Counted from the stretch's first letter, positions 34,454-43,561 are shown. The stretch: DNA of 64,000 bases from Halorussus halobius (GCF_004765805.1 NZ_SBIU01000003.1:310001-374000); one strand, 5' to 3'. Translations and numbers: made by a program. Notes: generated by a model not told the origin, from the letters alone.

Positions 34454-36256
34454 TCACGGCGGCACGTACCGGTCGAACCGACCGACCGCGTACCGGTACA
34501 GCAGGCCGGCGGCCGCGACGCCACCGACCAGCAGACCCCCGCCGAGTACGACCTGCAACTCGGCGATTCCGACCGAACCGACGGCCTCGCCCACGTCGGC
34601 GAACCACGCCGCAGTTTCGGCCAGCGTCCCCTCGTCCGAGGCCGCGAGCAGCCTGAGCGCCAGCGCCGGCGCGAACCCGAACGCGCCGGCGAAGACCATC
34701 CGAATCGCGGCCGGCGCGACGACCAGCCCCGCCAGTAGCCCGCCGGGGAGCACGGTCAGCGCGGCGTGGACCGCGACCGCGCTCATCCGGGGCGGGAGCA
34801 CCTCGCGGCTCTGGCCGACGCTGATGGCGCTGAACCGGGGCAGCGCCATCCCGACCGCCGGCGTGACCGCGACCGCGACGCAGGTCAGGTACGCGCCGAG
34901 CGCGACCAGTCCGACGCGCTCGGCCGGGGAGTACGGCGAGAGCAGTCCCGCGACGGCGGCGGCGACGACGACCACCGGGAGGCCGACGAGCAGGCCCGGC
35001 ACCAGCAGGCCGCGAACGTACGCCCGGCCCGAGACGGCCGTCAGCGTCACCGGCAGCACCCGTCCCTCGTCCCCGAGAGGGTTCATGGCGAACAGCGAGC
35101 CGGCGAACCACGGGAGCACGACCGCACACAGCGGCGCGAGCAGCGCGCCCGTCGACCCGGACTGGACCGCCGTGCTGACGACCGGACTCCCGAACGCCAT
35201 CGCGGGAATCAGGAGGAAGGTGAGTCGGTTCGGGTCGCGCCGGGTCCGCAGGAGGACCCACTCGGCGACCCGCCGGACCGGTTCGGAGACGAGGCTGCGG
35301 GGCACCGCCAGCGGCTCCACGGCGTCCGCGAGCGCGTCGCGTCCGGACGCCGCCGGGGACTGCTCGCCGGCCGCGCCGGGGGTCGCGTCGACGCTGGACC
35401 GCTCGTCGGCCGCGCCGGACTCGTCGGCGTCGACGCTCACCGGGTCGGTGAACCACAGCGCGGTCGTCTCGCGGTCGACCAGCGCGCCGCCGCCCAGCAG
35501 GACGACTGCACTGACGAGGAGGACGCCCGCCAGACGGGTCGTCGAGCCGACGAGCGGCGTCCCGACGACCGCGAGGTCGGCGACCCAGCCCACCGGGAGC
35601 CACGCCAGCGACGCCCCACTCAGCCCGACCAGTCCCGGGTACAGAAACAGGAAGTACCCGCCCATCGCCGCGAGCGAGGCGACCGACCCGAGCGCGGTCT
35701 TGTGGCGGGCCACGAACAGCGAGGTGGCGACGAGCCACGCAGCCGCGTAGCCGACCGCCGACCCCGCGACGACGACCGTGGCCGCGAACAGGACCACGGC
35801 GGCCGGCACCGCCACGACGCTGGCTGGCGAGCCGAGCAGCGCGACGCTCGCCCCGGTCACCACGAGCGTCGGCAACCCGAAGTAGGCGAGGATGCGGAGC
35901 GTCTCCGCCAGCGCCAACCCGGCCGCGACCGACCGCGCGGACACCGTGGTCAACAGGAGCGCCTCGGCGTCGGGCCGGGGCCGGGCGGACGCGACGCGCT
36001 GGGCCACGAGGAACACCGCGAACAGCCAGAACAACGCGACCGTGCCTCGAATCCCGTCGGGCATCGGCATGGGTTCGACGCCGCGTATCGCGTCGCCGAG
36101 CAGGACGAGCACTCCGGCCACCACTACCGAGGGCAACACCACGCCGAGCGCGGTCAGCGCGAACCGGGCCTTGTCGCGCCACAGTTCGCGGACCGACCGC
36201 CGGAACTCGAAGCGGCCGACCCGCAGGGCGTGTCGGACCCATCCGGGTTCAGCCAT
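34454..36256 (-). CDS. ABC transporter permease (large, about 12 helices)
   Basis: This 600-residue integral membrane protein has about twelve helices in two similar halves, split by an acidic loop (about 275-320). It begins 'VRHALRVGRFEFRRSVRELWRDKARFALTALGVVLPSVVVAGVLVLLG', the cytoplasmic-helix-then-membrane start seen in ABC-2 type exporters. It lies 41 bases downstream of an ABC ATPase on the same strand, which it must partner. The family includes drug and unknown-substrate exporters; nothing in the sequence fixes the cargo. Confidence 0.82.
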   Translation of the reverse strand: MAEPGWVRHALRVGRFEFRRSVRELWRDKARFALTALGVVLPSVVVAGVLVLLGDAIRGVEPMPMPDGIRGTVALFWLFAVFLVAQRVASARPRPDAEALLLTTVSARSVAAGLALAETLRILAYFGLPTLVVTGASVALLGSPASVVAVPAAVVLFAATVVVAGSAVGYAAAWLVATSLFVARHKTALGSVASLAAMGGYFLFLYPGLVGLSGASLAWLPVGWVADLAVVGTPLVGSTTRLAGVLLVSAVVLLGGGALVDRETTALWFTDPVSVDADESGAADERSSVDATPGAAGEQSPAASGRDALADAVEPLAVPRSLVSEPVRRVAEWVLLRTRRDPNRLTFLLIPAMAFGSPVVSTAVQSGSTGALLAPLCAVVLPWFAGSLFAMNPLGDEGRVLPVTLTAVSGRAYVRGLLVPGLLVGLPVVVVAAAVAGLLSPYSPAERVGLVALGAYLTCVAVAVTPAVGMALPRFSAISVGQSREVLPPRMSAVAVHAALTVLPGGLLAGLVVAPAAIRMVFAGAFGFAPALALRLLAASDEGTLAETAAWFADVGEAVGSVGIAELQVVLGGGLLVGGVAAAGLLYRYAVGRFDRYVPP

Positions 36257-36297
36257 CCGCGCGCCACCTCGGTTCGGTCGCCAGACGCCGCCTCGAT

Positions 36298-37089
36298 TCA
36301 GTCATCCGTGCGCTCCGCGCCCTCGCGGGCGGTCGCGTCGACGCCGACCTCGGCGGCGTCGTCGGTGCCGGTGAGTTCGAGGAACACGTCTTCGAGCGTC
36401 TGGGTCTCGCCGGTCTCGGCGCGCCGGGTGAGCGCGTCGGGGGCGTCCTCGGCGACCAGCGCGCCGTCGTAGAGGATGCCGACCACGTCGGCGACCTCCT
36501 CGACGACCGGAAGGATGTGCGTCGACAGGAAGACCGTCGTCCCGCCGTCCGCGAGGTCCCGAATCATCCCCCGGATGGTGCGGGCGGCCCGGGGGTCGAG
36601 TCCGGAGGTGGGTTCGTCGAGGAAGACGACGTCGGGGTCGTGGAGGACCGCCTGCACGTACGCGACCTTCTGGCGCATCCCCTTCGAGTAGTCGGCGATG
36701 CGGGTCGAGGCGTCGGCGGCCATGTCGAGGTCGTCGAGCAGCGCGTCGACTCGCTCGCGGGCATCGGCCTCCGGCAGGTCGCGCAGGCCCGCGACGTACG
36801 TCAGTTGCTCGTAGCCGGTGGCCTGCTCGTACAGCGGCGGTTCCTCGGGGAGGTAGCCGACGCGCGACCGGAGGGCGTCCCGGTCCGTGACGGGCGCGCC
36901 CGCGACCGACGCGGTCCCGCTGGTCGGCCGCGCGAGACCGGTGAGCATCCGCATCGTGGTGGTCTTGCCCGCGCCGTTCGGGCCGAGGAAGCCGTAGACG
37001 ACGCCCTCGGGGATGGAGAGGTCGAGACCGTCGACCGCGAGTACGTCGCCGTATCGCTTGGTCAGGGCGGTCGTGTCGATTGCAGCCAT
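36298..37089 (-). CDS. ABC transporter ATP-binding protein
   Basis: The 263-residue ATPase has Walker A GPNGAGKTTT (about 35-44), a Q-loop region 'GYLPEEPPLYEQATGYEQL', the ABC signature YSKGMRQK (in place of LSGGQ), Walker B VVFLDEP with 'TSGLDPRAARTIRGMI', and the switch His in 'FLSTHILPVVEEVADVVG'. The CcmA/NatA-like sequence fits ABC-2 exporters. A C-terminal acidic extension (about 235-263) is haloarchaeal. It is first in an operon with the 600-residue permease. Confidence 0.92.
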   Translation of the reverse strand: MAAIDTTALTKRYGDVLAVDGLDLSIPEGVVYGFLGPNGAGKTTTMRMLTGLARPTSGTASVAGAPVTDRDALRSRVGYLPEEPPLYEQATGYEQLTYVAGLRDLPEADARERVDALLDDLDMAADASTRIADYSKGMRQKVAYVQAVLHDPDVVFLDEPTSGLDPRAARTIRGMIRDLADGGTTVFLSTHILPVVEEVADVVGILYDGALVAEDAPDALTRRAETGETQTLEDVFLELTGTDDAAEVGVDATAREGAERTDD

Positions 37090-37176
37090 CGTAGTTCGGT
37101 ACGTCCCAGTGACGGGGCGAGGGGCAAAATAGTTCCTCTCCGACCTGTCGGCGGAGATTCAGGTCGAACCCCCGAC

Positions 37177-37908
37177 CTACGCCGCGAGGTCGACCACGGC
37201 GTCGAGCGTGATGCGGATGGCGCGCTCGACGTTGTTCCTGGCCTTCTCGGGGAGTTCGTCGCCCTCGGTCTCGCCCTTCTGAGTCCCCTCGACGAGGTTG
37301 CCGTCGACGGTGCAGATGGCTCCCGCCCGCATGCCCCGGCGGCGGGCCAGCGAGAAGACGGTCGCCGCCTCCATCTCGACCGACAGCAGGTTGGCTTCCT
37401 CCCAGTCGGCGACGTACTCGTCGGTCTCGGCGTAGAAGGCGTCGTCGCTCGCGATGGGACCGACGTGAACGTCTTCGTCGTTGGCCTCTGCGGAGTCGAC
37501 CAGCGCCGAGAGGACGCCGTAGTCGGGGACGGCGGGGTACTCGACGTCCTCGTAGCGCTTGCTGGTGCCCTCGTTTTTGGCCGCGCCGGTCGCAACTATC
37601 ATGTCGCCGATCTCGATGTCGGACTGGAGCGCGCCGGTCGTCCCGACACGGACGACGGTCTCGACGCCGACCTCGTGGAGTTCCTCGACCGCGATGGCGG
37701 CCGACGGACAGCCGATGCCGGTCGAGCAGATGGTGAGGTCGGTGCCCTCGTAGCTGGCGTTGACGACCTTGTACTCGCGGTTCTGCGCGACGACCTCGGA
37801 GCTATCGCAGAGTCCCGCGATGCGGTCGACCCGACCGGGGTCGCCGGGTACGAGCGCGATGTCGTTCACGTCGCCGTCTTCCACGAGGAGGTGTGGTTGT
37901 TTCGCCAT
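37177..37908 (-). CDS. Nucleoside phosphorylase (uridine phosphorylase type)
   Basis: This cytosolic enzyme splits nucleosides with phosphate into base and ribose-1-phosphate. The 243-residue PNP/UDP-family protein has 'ALVPGDPGRVDRIAG' (phosphate-binding Gly/Arg, about 18-32), 'STGIGCPSAAIAVEEL', 'VVRVGTTGALQSDIEIGD' (R-x-G-T-x-G) and 'LLSVEMEAATVFSLA' (M-E-x ribose binding). ATG 37908 yields the family N-terminus 'MAKQPHLLVEDGDVNDIALV'. It lies 53 bases downstream of the wHTH gene, probably in one transcript, and near a PfkB kinase. Confidence 0.9.
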   Translation of the reverse strand: MAKQPHLLVEDGDVNDIALVPGDPGRVDRIAGLCDSSEVVAQNREYKVVNASYEGTDLTICSTGIGCPSAAIAVEELHEVGVETVVRVGTTGALQSDIEIGDMIVATGAAKNEGTSKRYEDVEYPAVPDYGVLSALVDSAEANDEDVHVGPIASDDAFYAETDEYVADWEEANLLSVEMEAATVFSLARRRGMRAGAICTVDGNLVEGTQKGETEGDELPEKARNNVERAIRITLDAVVDLAA

Positions 37909-37961
37909 GCGAGTTGCTTGTCGGGAGCAAGAGAAAAAGCGTGCGGGTTCGGGGCGGCGAG

Positions 37962-38327
37962 TCAGGCGTAGCGTTCGCGGGCGTCCCACTCGGTCCGGAT
38001 GAGTTCGCCGATGCCGTGTTTCATCACGGCTTCGCCGAGCGAGGTGGCGACGTAGTAGGAGTAGAGACCGTCGGCTCCGCGTTCCGTCTCCAAGCGATTA
38101 CCGACCACGCCGACGTCGACGAGTTTGTCGAGGTGGTAGTGGAGCCTGTTCGAGGGGATATCGAGAGAGTCTGCGAGTTCTTTCGCGCTCATTTCGCCTT
38201 TCCGGAGTAGTTCCGCGACGATACGATAGCGAGTTTCCTCGCTGACCGCTCTCTGCATAGCGAGGTAGTCTTCGAGTTCGAGGATGCTCTCCTCGGGGAG
38301 CTTCGGCGGGTCGTAGCGGTCGGCCAC
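37962..38327 (-). CDS. ArsR-like winged-helix transcription regulator
   Basis: The 121-residue regulator has one winged helix: 'RAVSEETRYRIVAELLRKGEMSAKELADSLDIPSNRLHYHLDKLVDVGVVGNR', with the wing 'LETERGADGLYSYYVATSLGEAVMKHGI'. No metal-binding cysteines are visible, so a metal-sensing ArsR role is unlikely. It precedes the nucleoside phosphorylase and may control it together with the PfkB gene upstream. Confidence 0.82.
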   Translation of the reverse strand: MADRYDPPKLPEESILELEDYLAMQRAVSEETRYRIVAELLRKGEMSAKELADSLDIPSNRLHYHLDKLVDVGVVGNRLETERGADGLYSYYVATSLGEAVMKHGIGELIRTEWDARERYA

Positions 38328-38410
38328 GTCGAAGCGTTTCGGACGTTCGGCCCATTAATCACCGAGTCAGTACTCGCTGAAAACTCCGCTCTTTAAAACA
38401 CGAACGACCC

Positions 38411-39319
38411 CTAGAACTGCCCGTCCAGAAACTCCTCGACGTCATCGAAACTCGGCGCGGTGCGCGCGCCCTCCTCCGTCGCCGCCAGCGCGCCACAGGC
38501 GTTGGCGAACTCCAGCGCGCGCTCGTAGTCGGCGTCCGGGCCGAGGACGCCGCCCTCCCGTAGAAGCACCGCGAGGAACCCGGCTGCGAAGGCGTCGCCC
38601 GCGCCCGTGGTGTCGACGGCGTCGGCGTCGAAGCCCGGGTGTGCGACCGACGATGCGGGCGTGTCGACCCGCGCGCCGTCCTCGCCCTGCTTGACCACGA
38701 CCACGCGGCCGTGGAGTTCGGCGGCGGGGCGGTCGCGTTCGTCGTCCAGAATCGCGCGGGCCTCGCGGTCGTTGAGGAAGACCACGTCCGCGCGGGCCAG
38801 CGCCTCGGCGAAGTCGCGCTCGGCCAGCCGCCGCCCGGGGTCGAAGCTCACGGTCACGCCCGCCTCGGTGGCGACGCGGGCGAGTTCGGCCGCCGTGTCG
38901 GGCCGCTGGCTCGTGAGGTGGATGTGGTCGGCCCCCGCGACGTACTCGGGGTCGACGTCGTCGGGTCCGACCGCCTCGTTCGCGCCGTCGTTGCCGAGCA
39001 CCATCACCTCGCCGGCCTCGTCGACGACGAGGTACTTCGTGGTCGTCTCGGCGGTCTCGACCGCCAGCAGGTGCGAACAGTCGACGCCCGCCGAGTCGAG
39101 TTCCCGGCGCGCGAGCAGGCCGGTCTCGTCGTCGCCGACGCTGCCGACGACGCCGGCCTCGACGTCCATCCCTGCGAGTGCGACCGCGACGTTGGCCGCA
39201 CTGCCGCCGCCCGACCGGCGCTGGGAGTCGATTCGGGCCTCCCCGTCGGGAACGGGCAGGGCGTCCACCCGGAGGGTCACGTCCCAGTTGACGTGCCCGG
39301 CGGTGATCACCTCCACCAT
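38411..39319 (-). CDS. PfkB-family carbohydrate kinase (ribokinase or ribose-1-phosphate-kinase-like)
   Basis: The 302-residue ribokinase-fold kinase has the PfkB signature 1 region 'RRSGGGSAANVAVALAGMDVEAGVVGSVG' (about 34-62) and signature 2 'DTTGAGDAFAAGFLAVLLREG' (about 240-260) with catalytic Asp246. Upstream is the phosphate-binding 'VVVKQGEDGARV'. It could phosphorylate ribose, ribose-1-phosphate or another sugar. The neighbouring nucleoside phosphorylase makes ribose-1-phosphate, and haloarchaea have a PfkB-type ribose-1-phosphate kinase in their non-carboxylating pentose bisphosphate pathway, so that is my preferred but unproven reading. Confidence 0.85.
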   Translation of the reverse strand: MVEVITAGHVNWDVTLRVDALPVPDGEARIDSQRRSGGGSAANVAVALAGMDVEAGVVGSVGDDETGLLARRELDSAGVDCSHLLAVETAETTTKYLVVDEAGEVMVLGNDGANEAVGPDDVDPEYVAGADHIHLTSQRPDTAAELARVATEAGVTVSFDPGRRLAERDFAEALARADVVFLNDREARAILDDERDRPAAELHGRVVVVKQGEDGARVDTPASSVAHPGFDADAVDTTGAGDAFAAGFLAVLLREGGVLGPDADYERALEFANACGALAATEEGARTAPSFDDVEEFLDGQF

Positions 39320-39405
39320 GGCTGGCGGCGGAGGGGGTGGTTCGCGGACCGGGGGACGAGTCGGTTCGCAGACCTGGAGATATCCGTCGCGAGATGCATG
39401 TCGCT

Positions 39406-39580
39406 ATCGTACGCAACCGCCGGTCAAAATTCTGGTGGACGCCGCCGGAGGCGTTCGAACGTCCGCGTTGCACAGTTCTGTTGGACTGCAAGCAGGGATT
39501 CGACGGGCACGGGCTGGTGTTCTTCGCCTGCGGAGCCTCCCACGTTGGGTGGTCGGCTCGAACGCACCACAATTAACACG
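39406..39580. other. Candidate conserved noncoding element upstream of a small membrane protein
   Basis: This spacer has no gene with convincing codon bias, yet several frames are open on both strands. One frame on the reverse strand ends ...NCATRTFERLRRRPPEF. From memory, very similar short 'hypothetical proteins' recur in haloarchaea, which would indicate conservation at the DNA or RNA level. No tRNA or known RNA fold was recognised. Confidence 0.3.
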
Positions 39581-39601
39581 TCGCGGTTGTACGGTAATCG
39601 T

Positions 39602-39961
39602 ATGCCCCCTTCGAGACGTGTCGTCACCGCGACAACCCTCGCCCTACTCGGAATCGCCGCGCTCGCGTACTCGTTCGTTTTCGTCCAGCGGCCGCTTCTC
39701 GGCGCGGGCGTCGCGGTCGCGTTCTTCGTCGTCGCGGCGTTCGCGTACGAGGGGGACGCCGACCGGCAGACGCTCGCTCGCGCGACCATCGTCGTCACGC
39801 TCGTCTACGGCGTCTTCACCCTCCAACTTCCCCTCGCTGTCGTCGCGGCCTGCGTCGTCTACCTCACCGCGTGGCTCACCGGTCCGGACAGCCCGCTGGA
39901 CGCGCCCGACACGCAGGTCCTCCCGGTCGAGTCGGCGGCCCCCGACGACTCCGAGGAGTGA
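39602..39961 (+). CDS. Small membrane protein, function unknown
   Basis: The 119-residue protein has four hydrophobic segments in two hairpins ('TATTLALLGIAALAYSFVFVQRPLLGAGVAVAFFVVAAFAYE', then 'ATIVVTLVYGVFTLQLPLAVVAACVVYLTAWLTG') and an acidic cytoplasmic tail. A TATA-like 'cacaatta' lies about 30 bases before the ATG. It is divergent from the PfkB kinase. No motif hints at a role. Confidence 0.7.
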   Translation: MPPSRRVVTATTLALLGIAALAYSFVFVQRPLLGAGVAVAFFVVAAFAYEGDADRQTLARATIVVTLVYGVFTLQLPLAVVAACVVYLTAWLTGPDSPLDAPDTQVLPVESAAPDDSEE

Positions 39962-40135
39962 ATCGGCGACCCGCCCGACCCCGTGGGTCGCCCGGTCGCC
40001 GGCTACGCGACCCGTCGTTCGCCGGGTCGGTTCGCCGTACGGACCGGCCCGTTTCCGGCGGGCGGACGGTCGGGTTTCGGGTCCGACCGCGTCCCGAGCA
40101 GTAGTTTGAACAGCCAGCCGGCCGAGACGACGGAC

Positions 40136-41140
40136 ATGGACCACACCGCCGAGCGCGTCACGCTCGCCCGACTCCCCTCGGGCGTCGAGATCGAGACCAC
40201 CGTCCACACCTACGACGGCGACCGGGACGGCCCGACCGTCTACGCGCAGGCCGCCCAGCACGGCCGCGAGATAAACGGGACCGAGGTGCTCCGTCGGGTC
40301 CACGGGCGGCTGACCGGCGGTCCGGAAGCGGACGTCGCCGGCCGGGACGACCCGGACCTTGAGCTCGCAGGGCGACTAATCGCGGTCCCGGTCGCGGACC
40401 CGCTCACGTTCGACCGGGTGTCGTACACCACGCCCGAGCAACTCGACAGCGTCAACCCCAACATGAACCGGGTGTGGCCCGGCGACCCCGAGGGGAGCCT
40501 CCACGAGCGCATGGCCGCGCGGCTGTGGGAGTACGTCGCGGACGCCGACGCGGTGCTCGACCTCCATACCGGGAGCCCGGAGATGCTGACCCACGTCGTC
40601 TTCACCGAGGGCCACGAGCGCTCCCGCCGCCTCGCCGAGGCGTTCGGCACCGACCTCCTGCTCTCGGAGGCGGCCGGCGAGGACGCCGACGAGGAGTGGG
40701 CGAGTCGGGACTTCGGCGGCAAGCTCCGGGTCGCGGCCGCGCGCGAAGACGTCCCGACGATAACGCCCGAACTCGCGCACAACAAGCAGTTCGTCGAGGA
40801 CGCGGTCGAGACCGGCGTGACGGGCGTCCTCGACGCGCTCGCGCACCTCGGCCTGCTCGACCGCGACCCCGAGCCGAGCGGCGAGCGCGTGGTGGCGCGC
40901 AACCACCTCGGGCGCGTGACCGCCGAGGAGTCGGGGCTGTTCCGCGCCGACCCCGACCGGTCGGTCGGCGAGCGCGTCGCTGCGGGCGAACGGGTCGGGA
41001 CGCTGTACCATCCGACGAGCTACGAGGTGATTCAGGAGGTCGAGACCGACAGGGCGGGCGTCCTCTACGCGCTGACCCGGGAAGCGACGGTGACGAGCGG
41101 CGGGAAACTGGCGAACGTGGCGCTGGTCCGCGAGGACTGA
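40136..41140 (+). CDS. Succinylglutamate desuccinylase/aspartoacylase-family zinc hydrolase
   Basis: The 334-residue zinc carboxypeptidase-like deacylase has the metal-binding H-x-x-E in 'AAQHGREINGTEVLR' (about 39-53), the substrate-binding 'NPNMNRVWPGDPEGS' (about 104-118), and the third zinc ligand in 'VLDLHTGSPEM' (about 140-150). The C-terminal beta-barrel ('LGRVTAEESGLFRADPDRSVGERVAAGERVGTLYHP') is typical of the AstE/AspA clan. It would remove an acyl group from an N-acyl amino acid or related molecule. ATG 40136 is preceded by a TATA-like 'gtagttt' at about -30. Substrate unknown. Confidence 0.85.
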   Translation: MDHTAERVTLARLPSGVEIETTVHTYDGDRDGPTVYAQAAQHGREINGTEVLRRVHGRLTGGPEADVAGRDDPDLELAGRLIAVPVADPLTFDRVSYTTPEQLDSVNPNMNRVWPGDPEGSLHERMAARLWEYVADADAVLDLHTGSPEMLTHVVFTEGHERSRRLAEAFGTDLLLSEAAGEDADEEWASRDFGGKLRVAAAREDVPTITPELAHNKQFVEDAVETGVTGVLDALAHLGLLDRDPEPSGERVVARNHLGRVTAEESGLFRADPDRSVGERVAAGERVGTLYHPTSYEVIQEVETDRAGVLYALTREATVTSGGKLANVALVRED

Positions 41141-41203
41141 CTCGCGCGAGGACGAAACGGGGCGAGGTTGACGGAATCGAGTTCGTGCGGGCGACCGGTC
41201 GGA

Positions 41204-41464
41204 CTATCGGTTGGCAGTGGCGTACAGCAGGGGTGCGACGACCAGCAGCGCGACGCCGAGGAACCGGAACGACAGCGACGCGAGGCTCACCGGCATCAGG
41301 ACGAAGACGAGTCCGAACACGATGGCGTTCAGCGACAGCACCTTCCGTGAGGCCAGCGGAACCGCCGCCAGCACGGACAGGACGAACAGCACCAACAGCG
41401 CCTGCCCCGCGTTGTAATTGAGCAGGAAATCGTCGACGACCTGGAGTGGCACGAGCTCTATCAT
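41204..41464 (-). CDS. Small three-helix membrane protein, function unknown
   Basis: The 86-residue protein is mostly hydrophobic with three helices ('ALLVLFVLSVLAAVPLA', 'LSLNAIVFGLVFVLMPVSLA', 'FRFLGVALLVVAPLLYAT'). The start ATG 41464 follows a TATA-like 'ctttaaag' by about 27-30 bases. It is convergent with the deacylase. Conserved-looking but not assignable. Confidence 0.65.
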   Translation of the reverse strand: MIELVPLQVVDDFLLNYNAGQALLVLFVLSVLAAVPLASRKVLSLNAIVFGLVFVLMPVSLASLSFRFLGVALLVVAPLLYATANR

Positions 41465-41515
41465 CTTTGTCGGAACTCGGCCCGAAATACCCTTTAAAGT
41501 TCCGCTATCCCGCGG

Positions 41516-41716
41516 TCAGCCGGTCGCCGCGCGCAGGTCGAGCGGTCGAACCCAGACGTACCAGACGCCCAGCATCGCGACGAGGTAGCCCCCGAACCAC
41601 GCGACCGTCCCGAGCGTCTCGTAGCCGGCGCTCGCGAGCGCGTAGTTGGCCAGTCCCGGGACCACGACGCCGACCGCCAGCGCCAGCCCGAGTCGAACCG
41701 CCTCGCGTCGGCTCAC
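41516..41716 (-). CDS. Small two-helix membrane protein, function unknown
   Basis: The 66-residue protein has two membrane helices ('AVRLGLALAVGVVVPGLANYALA', 'LGTVAWFGGYLVAMLGVWYVWV') and an Arg-rich N-terminus. It lies 51 bases upstream of the 86-residue membrane protein on the same strand. Its ATG overlaps the TGA (41713-41715) of an upstream reverse-strand frame ending '...TLLDAVGPSMSESTGGRR', so a further short coupled coding segment may precede it. Confidence 0.6.
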   Translation of the reverse strand: MSRREAVRLGLALAVGVVVPGLANYALASAGYETLGTVAWFGGYLVAMLGVWYVWVRPLDLRAATG

Positions 41717-42124
41717 CGGCGACCACCTGTGGATTCGGACATGGACGGACCTACGGCGTCCAGCAAGGTCAACCGCTCGGTTTCCTCGCGGAGCCGTCCG
41801 GGGTCGTGGCGACCCGCGGCTCGCTGGGCGGGCGTCCCGTCAGTGTGGCCGACCGCGAAAACGGCAGAGAAGAGAGGATGGAGACCGCTGCATCGACAAC
41901 TGACTGGCTGTGGCTGGCTGTCGCGGCGCAGACGACAGGTGCCGTGCCCGCGGCGTGTCGAGACGCGGGGGAGTCGGACACGGCACACAGGGTAGCAGGC
42001 ACCAGCCCACCAAAAGGTTCGCTAATTGCACGATATATCACTCTATACGCCTCCCCAGCCGACGGAACGCGCCGGAGGTCCCGTAGTCGGCGGGTTTTTG
42101 CCGGGCCGGCGCGACAGGCGGACC
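41717..42124. other. Spacer without a confident gene
   Basis: In these 408 bases several reverse-strand frames are open. The one ending at 41713 ('...PGRLREETERLTLLDAVGPS...') has the best haloarchaeal composition and may be a remnant C-terminus. A TATA-like 'cacgatatatcac' lies near 42020-42033. No other structure is evident. Confidence 0.35.
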
Positions 42125-42475
42125 GTGAGCGCCATCACCTTCTTCGGCACGACCGACCGCGACCGCGTGGTCGACTTCTACGTCGGGACGGTCGGCGCGA
42201 CCGTCTGGCTCGAACAGCCCGATTGCACGATTCTGAAGTACGACAACCAACTGCTGGGGTTCTGCGAGCGCGAGTCGGCCGACACCGCGGGCGTCGTCAC
42301 CTTCGTCTACCCCGACCGCGAGGGCGTCGACGAGATGCACGAACGGCTCGCCGACCGCGCCCGCGAGGAACCGCACGAGAACGAGCGCTACGACATCTAC
42401 CAGTTCTTCGGCGAGGACCCGGACGGCCGCGCGGTCGAGTTCCAGACGTTCGAGCACCCGACCGACGAGGTGTGA
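42125..42475 (+). CDS. VOC-family (glyoxalase/bleomycin-resistance-like) protein
   Basis: The 116-residue single-module vicinal-oxygen-chelate protein begins 'ITFFGTTDRDRVVDFYVGTVGATVWLEQPDCTILKYDNQLLGFCERE' and ends 'YQFFGEDPDGRAVEFQTFEHP', the family's closing strand with its glutamate metal ligand. It probably dimerises to make a metal site. GTG 42125 is the likely start because the domain begins there; upstream in-frame codons do not fit. Substrate unknown. Confidence 0.82.
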   Translation: MSAITFFGTTDRDRVVDFYVGTVGATVWLEQPDCTILKYDNQLLGFCERESADTAGVVTFVYPDREGVDEMHERLADRAREEPHENERYDIYQFFGEDPDGRAVEFQTFEHPTDEV

Positions 42476-42541
42476 GGACGGTTCCCGGTGTACCCCGACC
42501 GCACCACAAAGCACTTCAGCGCCACCTGTGAGCCGTCGGAT

Positions 42542-43561
42542 ATGAACCGCGAGACGATGCTGGTCGGCGGTGCGGCGGTCGTCGTGGCGGCGGCGCTGGT
42601 CGCGGTCGCCGCGGTCCCCGGCGCGATGGCCGACCTCGACCCGGACCCGGTCCGGGAGGGTCACCTCTCCCTGCAGGAGGTCTCCATCGCGCCCGGCGAG
42701 GTGACCGGCGAAACGGCGACGCTGTCGGTCGACACCCGGCTGGACCACTCCGGGGGCCGCTCGGAGAACGTGACGCTGCTCGTCCGGGCGGTCCACCTCG
42801 ATTCGGGACTGGTCGAGACGAGCGAGGAGGCTCCCGTCCCGGAGGTCTCGGGCGACCGCGAGGTGTCGGTGGTCCGCAACCTCACGGTCGAGCGGGCCGG
42901 CGGCTACCGTATCGAGACCGTGGTCTTCCGCGACGGCGAGCGACTCGCCGAGGGGAGCAAGCGCGTCGAGGGCGTCGGCACCCTCACGCCGGCGTACGCC
43001 GAGACCGACGTTCGATTCCACTGGCAGGGCGACGACGGCCTGCCGCCGATAGAGTACACCGTGACCGACGCGGACGGGAACCGGACCGTCCTGAACGTCT
43101 CGACGTTCCTGACCAACGAGGGCGACGCGCCCTCCGAGCAACTGCGCGTGGCGTTCACCGCCCGACAGGCCGACTCGAACGTGGTCGCCGACCGGGCGTC
43201 CGTCCGGGTCGGCGACGTGGGACCGGGTCGGACCGCCGCGCCGAACGTGGCACTGTCGGTGCCCGAGGGGTACAACTACTACCTCGACGCGGTGCTGTGG
43301 AAGGACGGCGTCATCGTCGGCACCGCCCGGAGCGTGGCGAACCTGAACCCGACCGAGACGGTCGCGCCGAACCGGACGGTCCGCGAGGTCGGCATCGAGG
43401 TCAGCGACTTCGAGACCGAGGAGACCGACGACCCACCGGCGCGCGAGGGGACCGTCGAGGCGGACGGGGGCAACGCCGGCGGCGTCCCCGGCTTCACGCC
43501 GCTGGCCGCCGGGGCGGCGCTGGCAGGCGCGCTGGCGCTGGCGCGGAGGCGAGCGCGATGA
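42542..43561 (+). CDS. Secreted haloarchaeal surface protein with PGF-type C-terminal sorting tail
   Basis: The 339-residue protein has an N-terminal signal or anchor ('MLVGGAAVVVAAALVAVAAVPGAMA') and two Ig/CARDB-like beta domains (about 40-150 and 155-270). An acidic Thr-rich stalk leads to a C-terminal 'GGVPGFTPLAAGAALAGALALARRRAR': a PGF motif, hydrophobic helix and Arg cluster, as recognised by archaeosortase A. It is therefore probably lipid-anchored on the cell surface. The start of the next ORF overlaps its stop (ATGA). I believe the family is DUF7490. Confidence 0.8.
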   Translation: MNRETMLVGGAAVVVAAALVAVAAVPGAMADLDPDPVREGHLSLQEVSIAPGEVTGETATLSVDTRLDHSGGRSENVTLLVRAVHLDSGLVETSEEAPVPEVSGDREVSVVRNLTVERAGGYRIETVVFRDGERLAEGSKRVEGVGTLTPAYAETDVRFHWQGDDGLPPIEYTVTDADGNRTVLNVSTFLTNEGDAPSEQLRVAFTARQADSNVVADRASVRVGDVGPGRTAAPNVALSVPEGYNYYLDAVLWKDGVIVGTARSVANLNPTETVAPNRTVREVGIEVSDFETEETDDPPAREGTVEADGGNAGGVPGFTPLAAGAALAGALALARRRAR

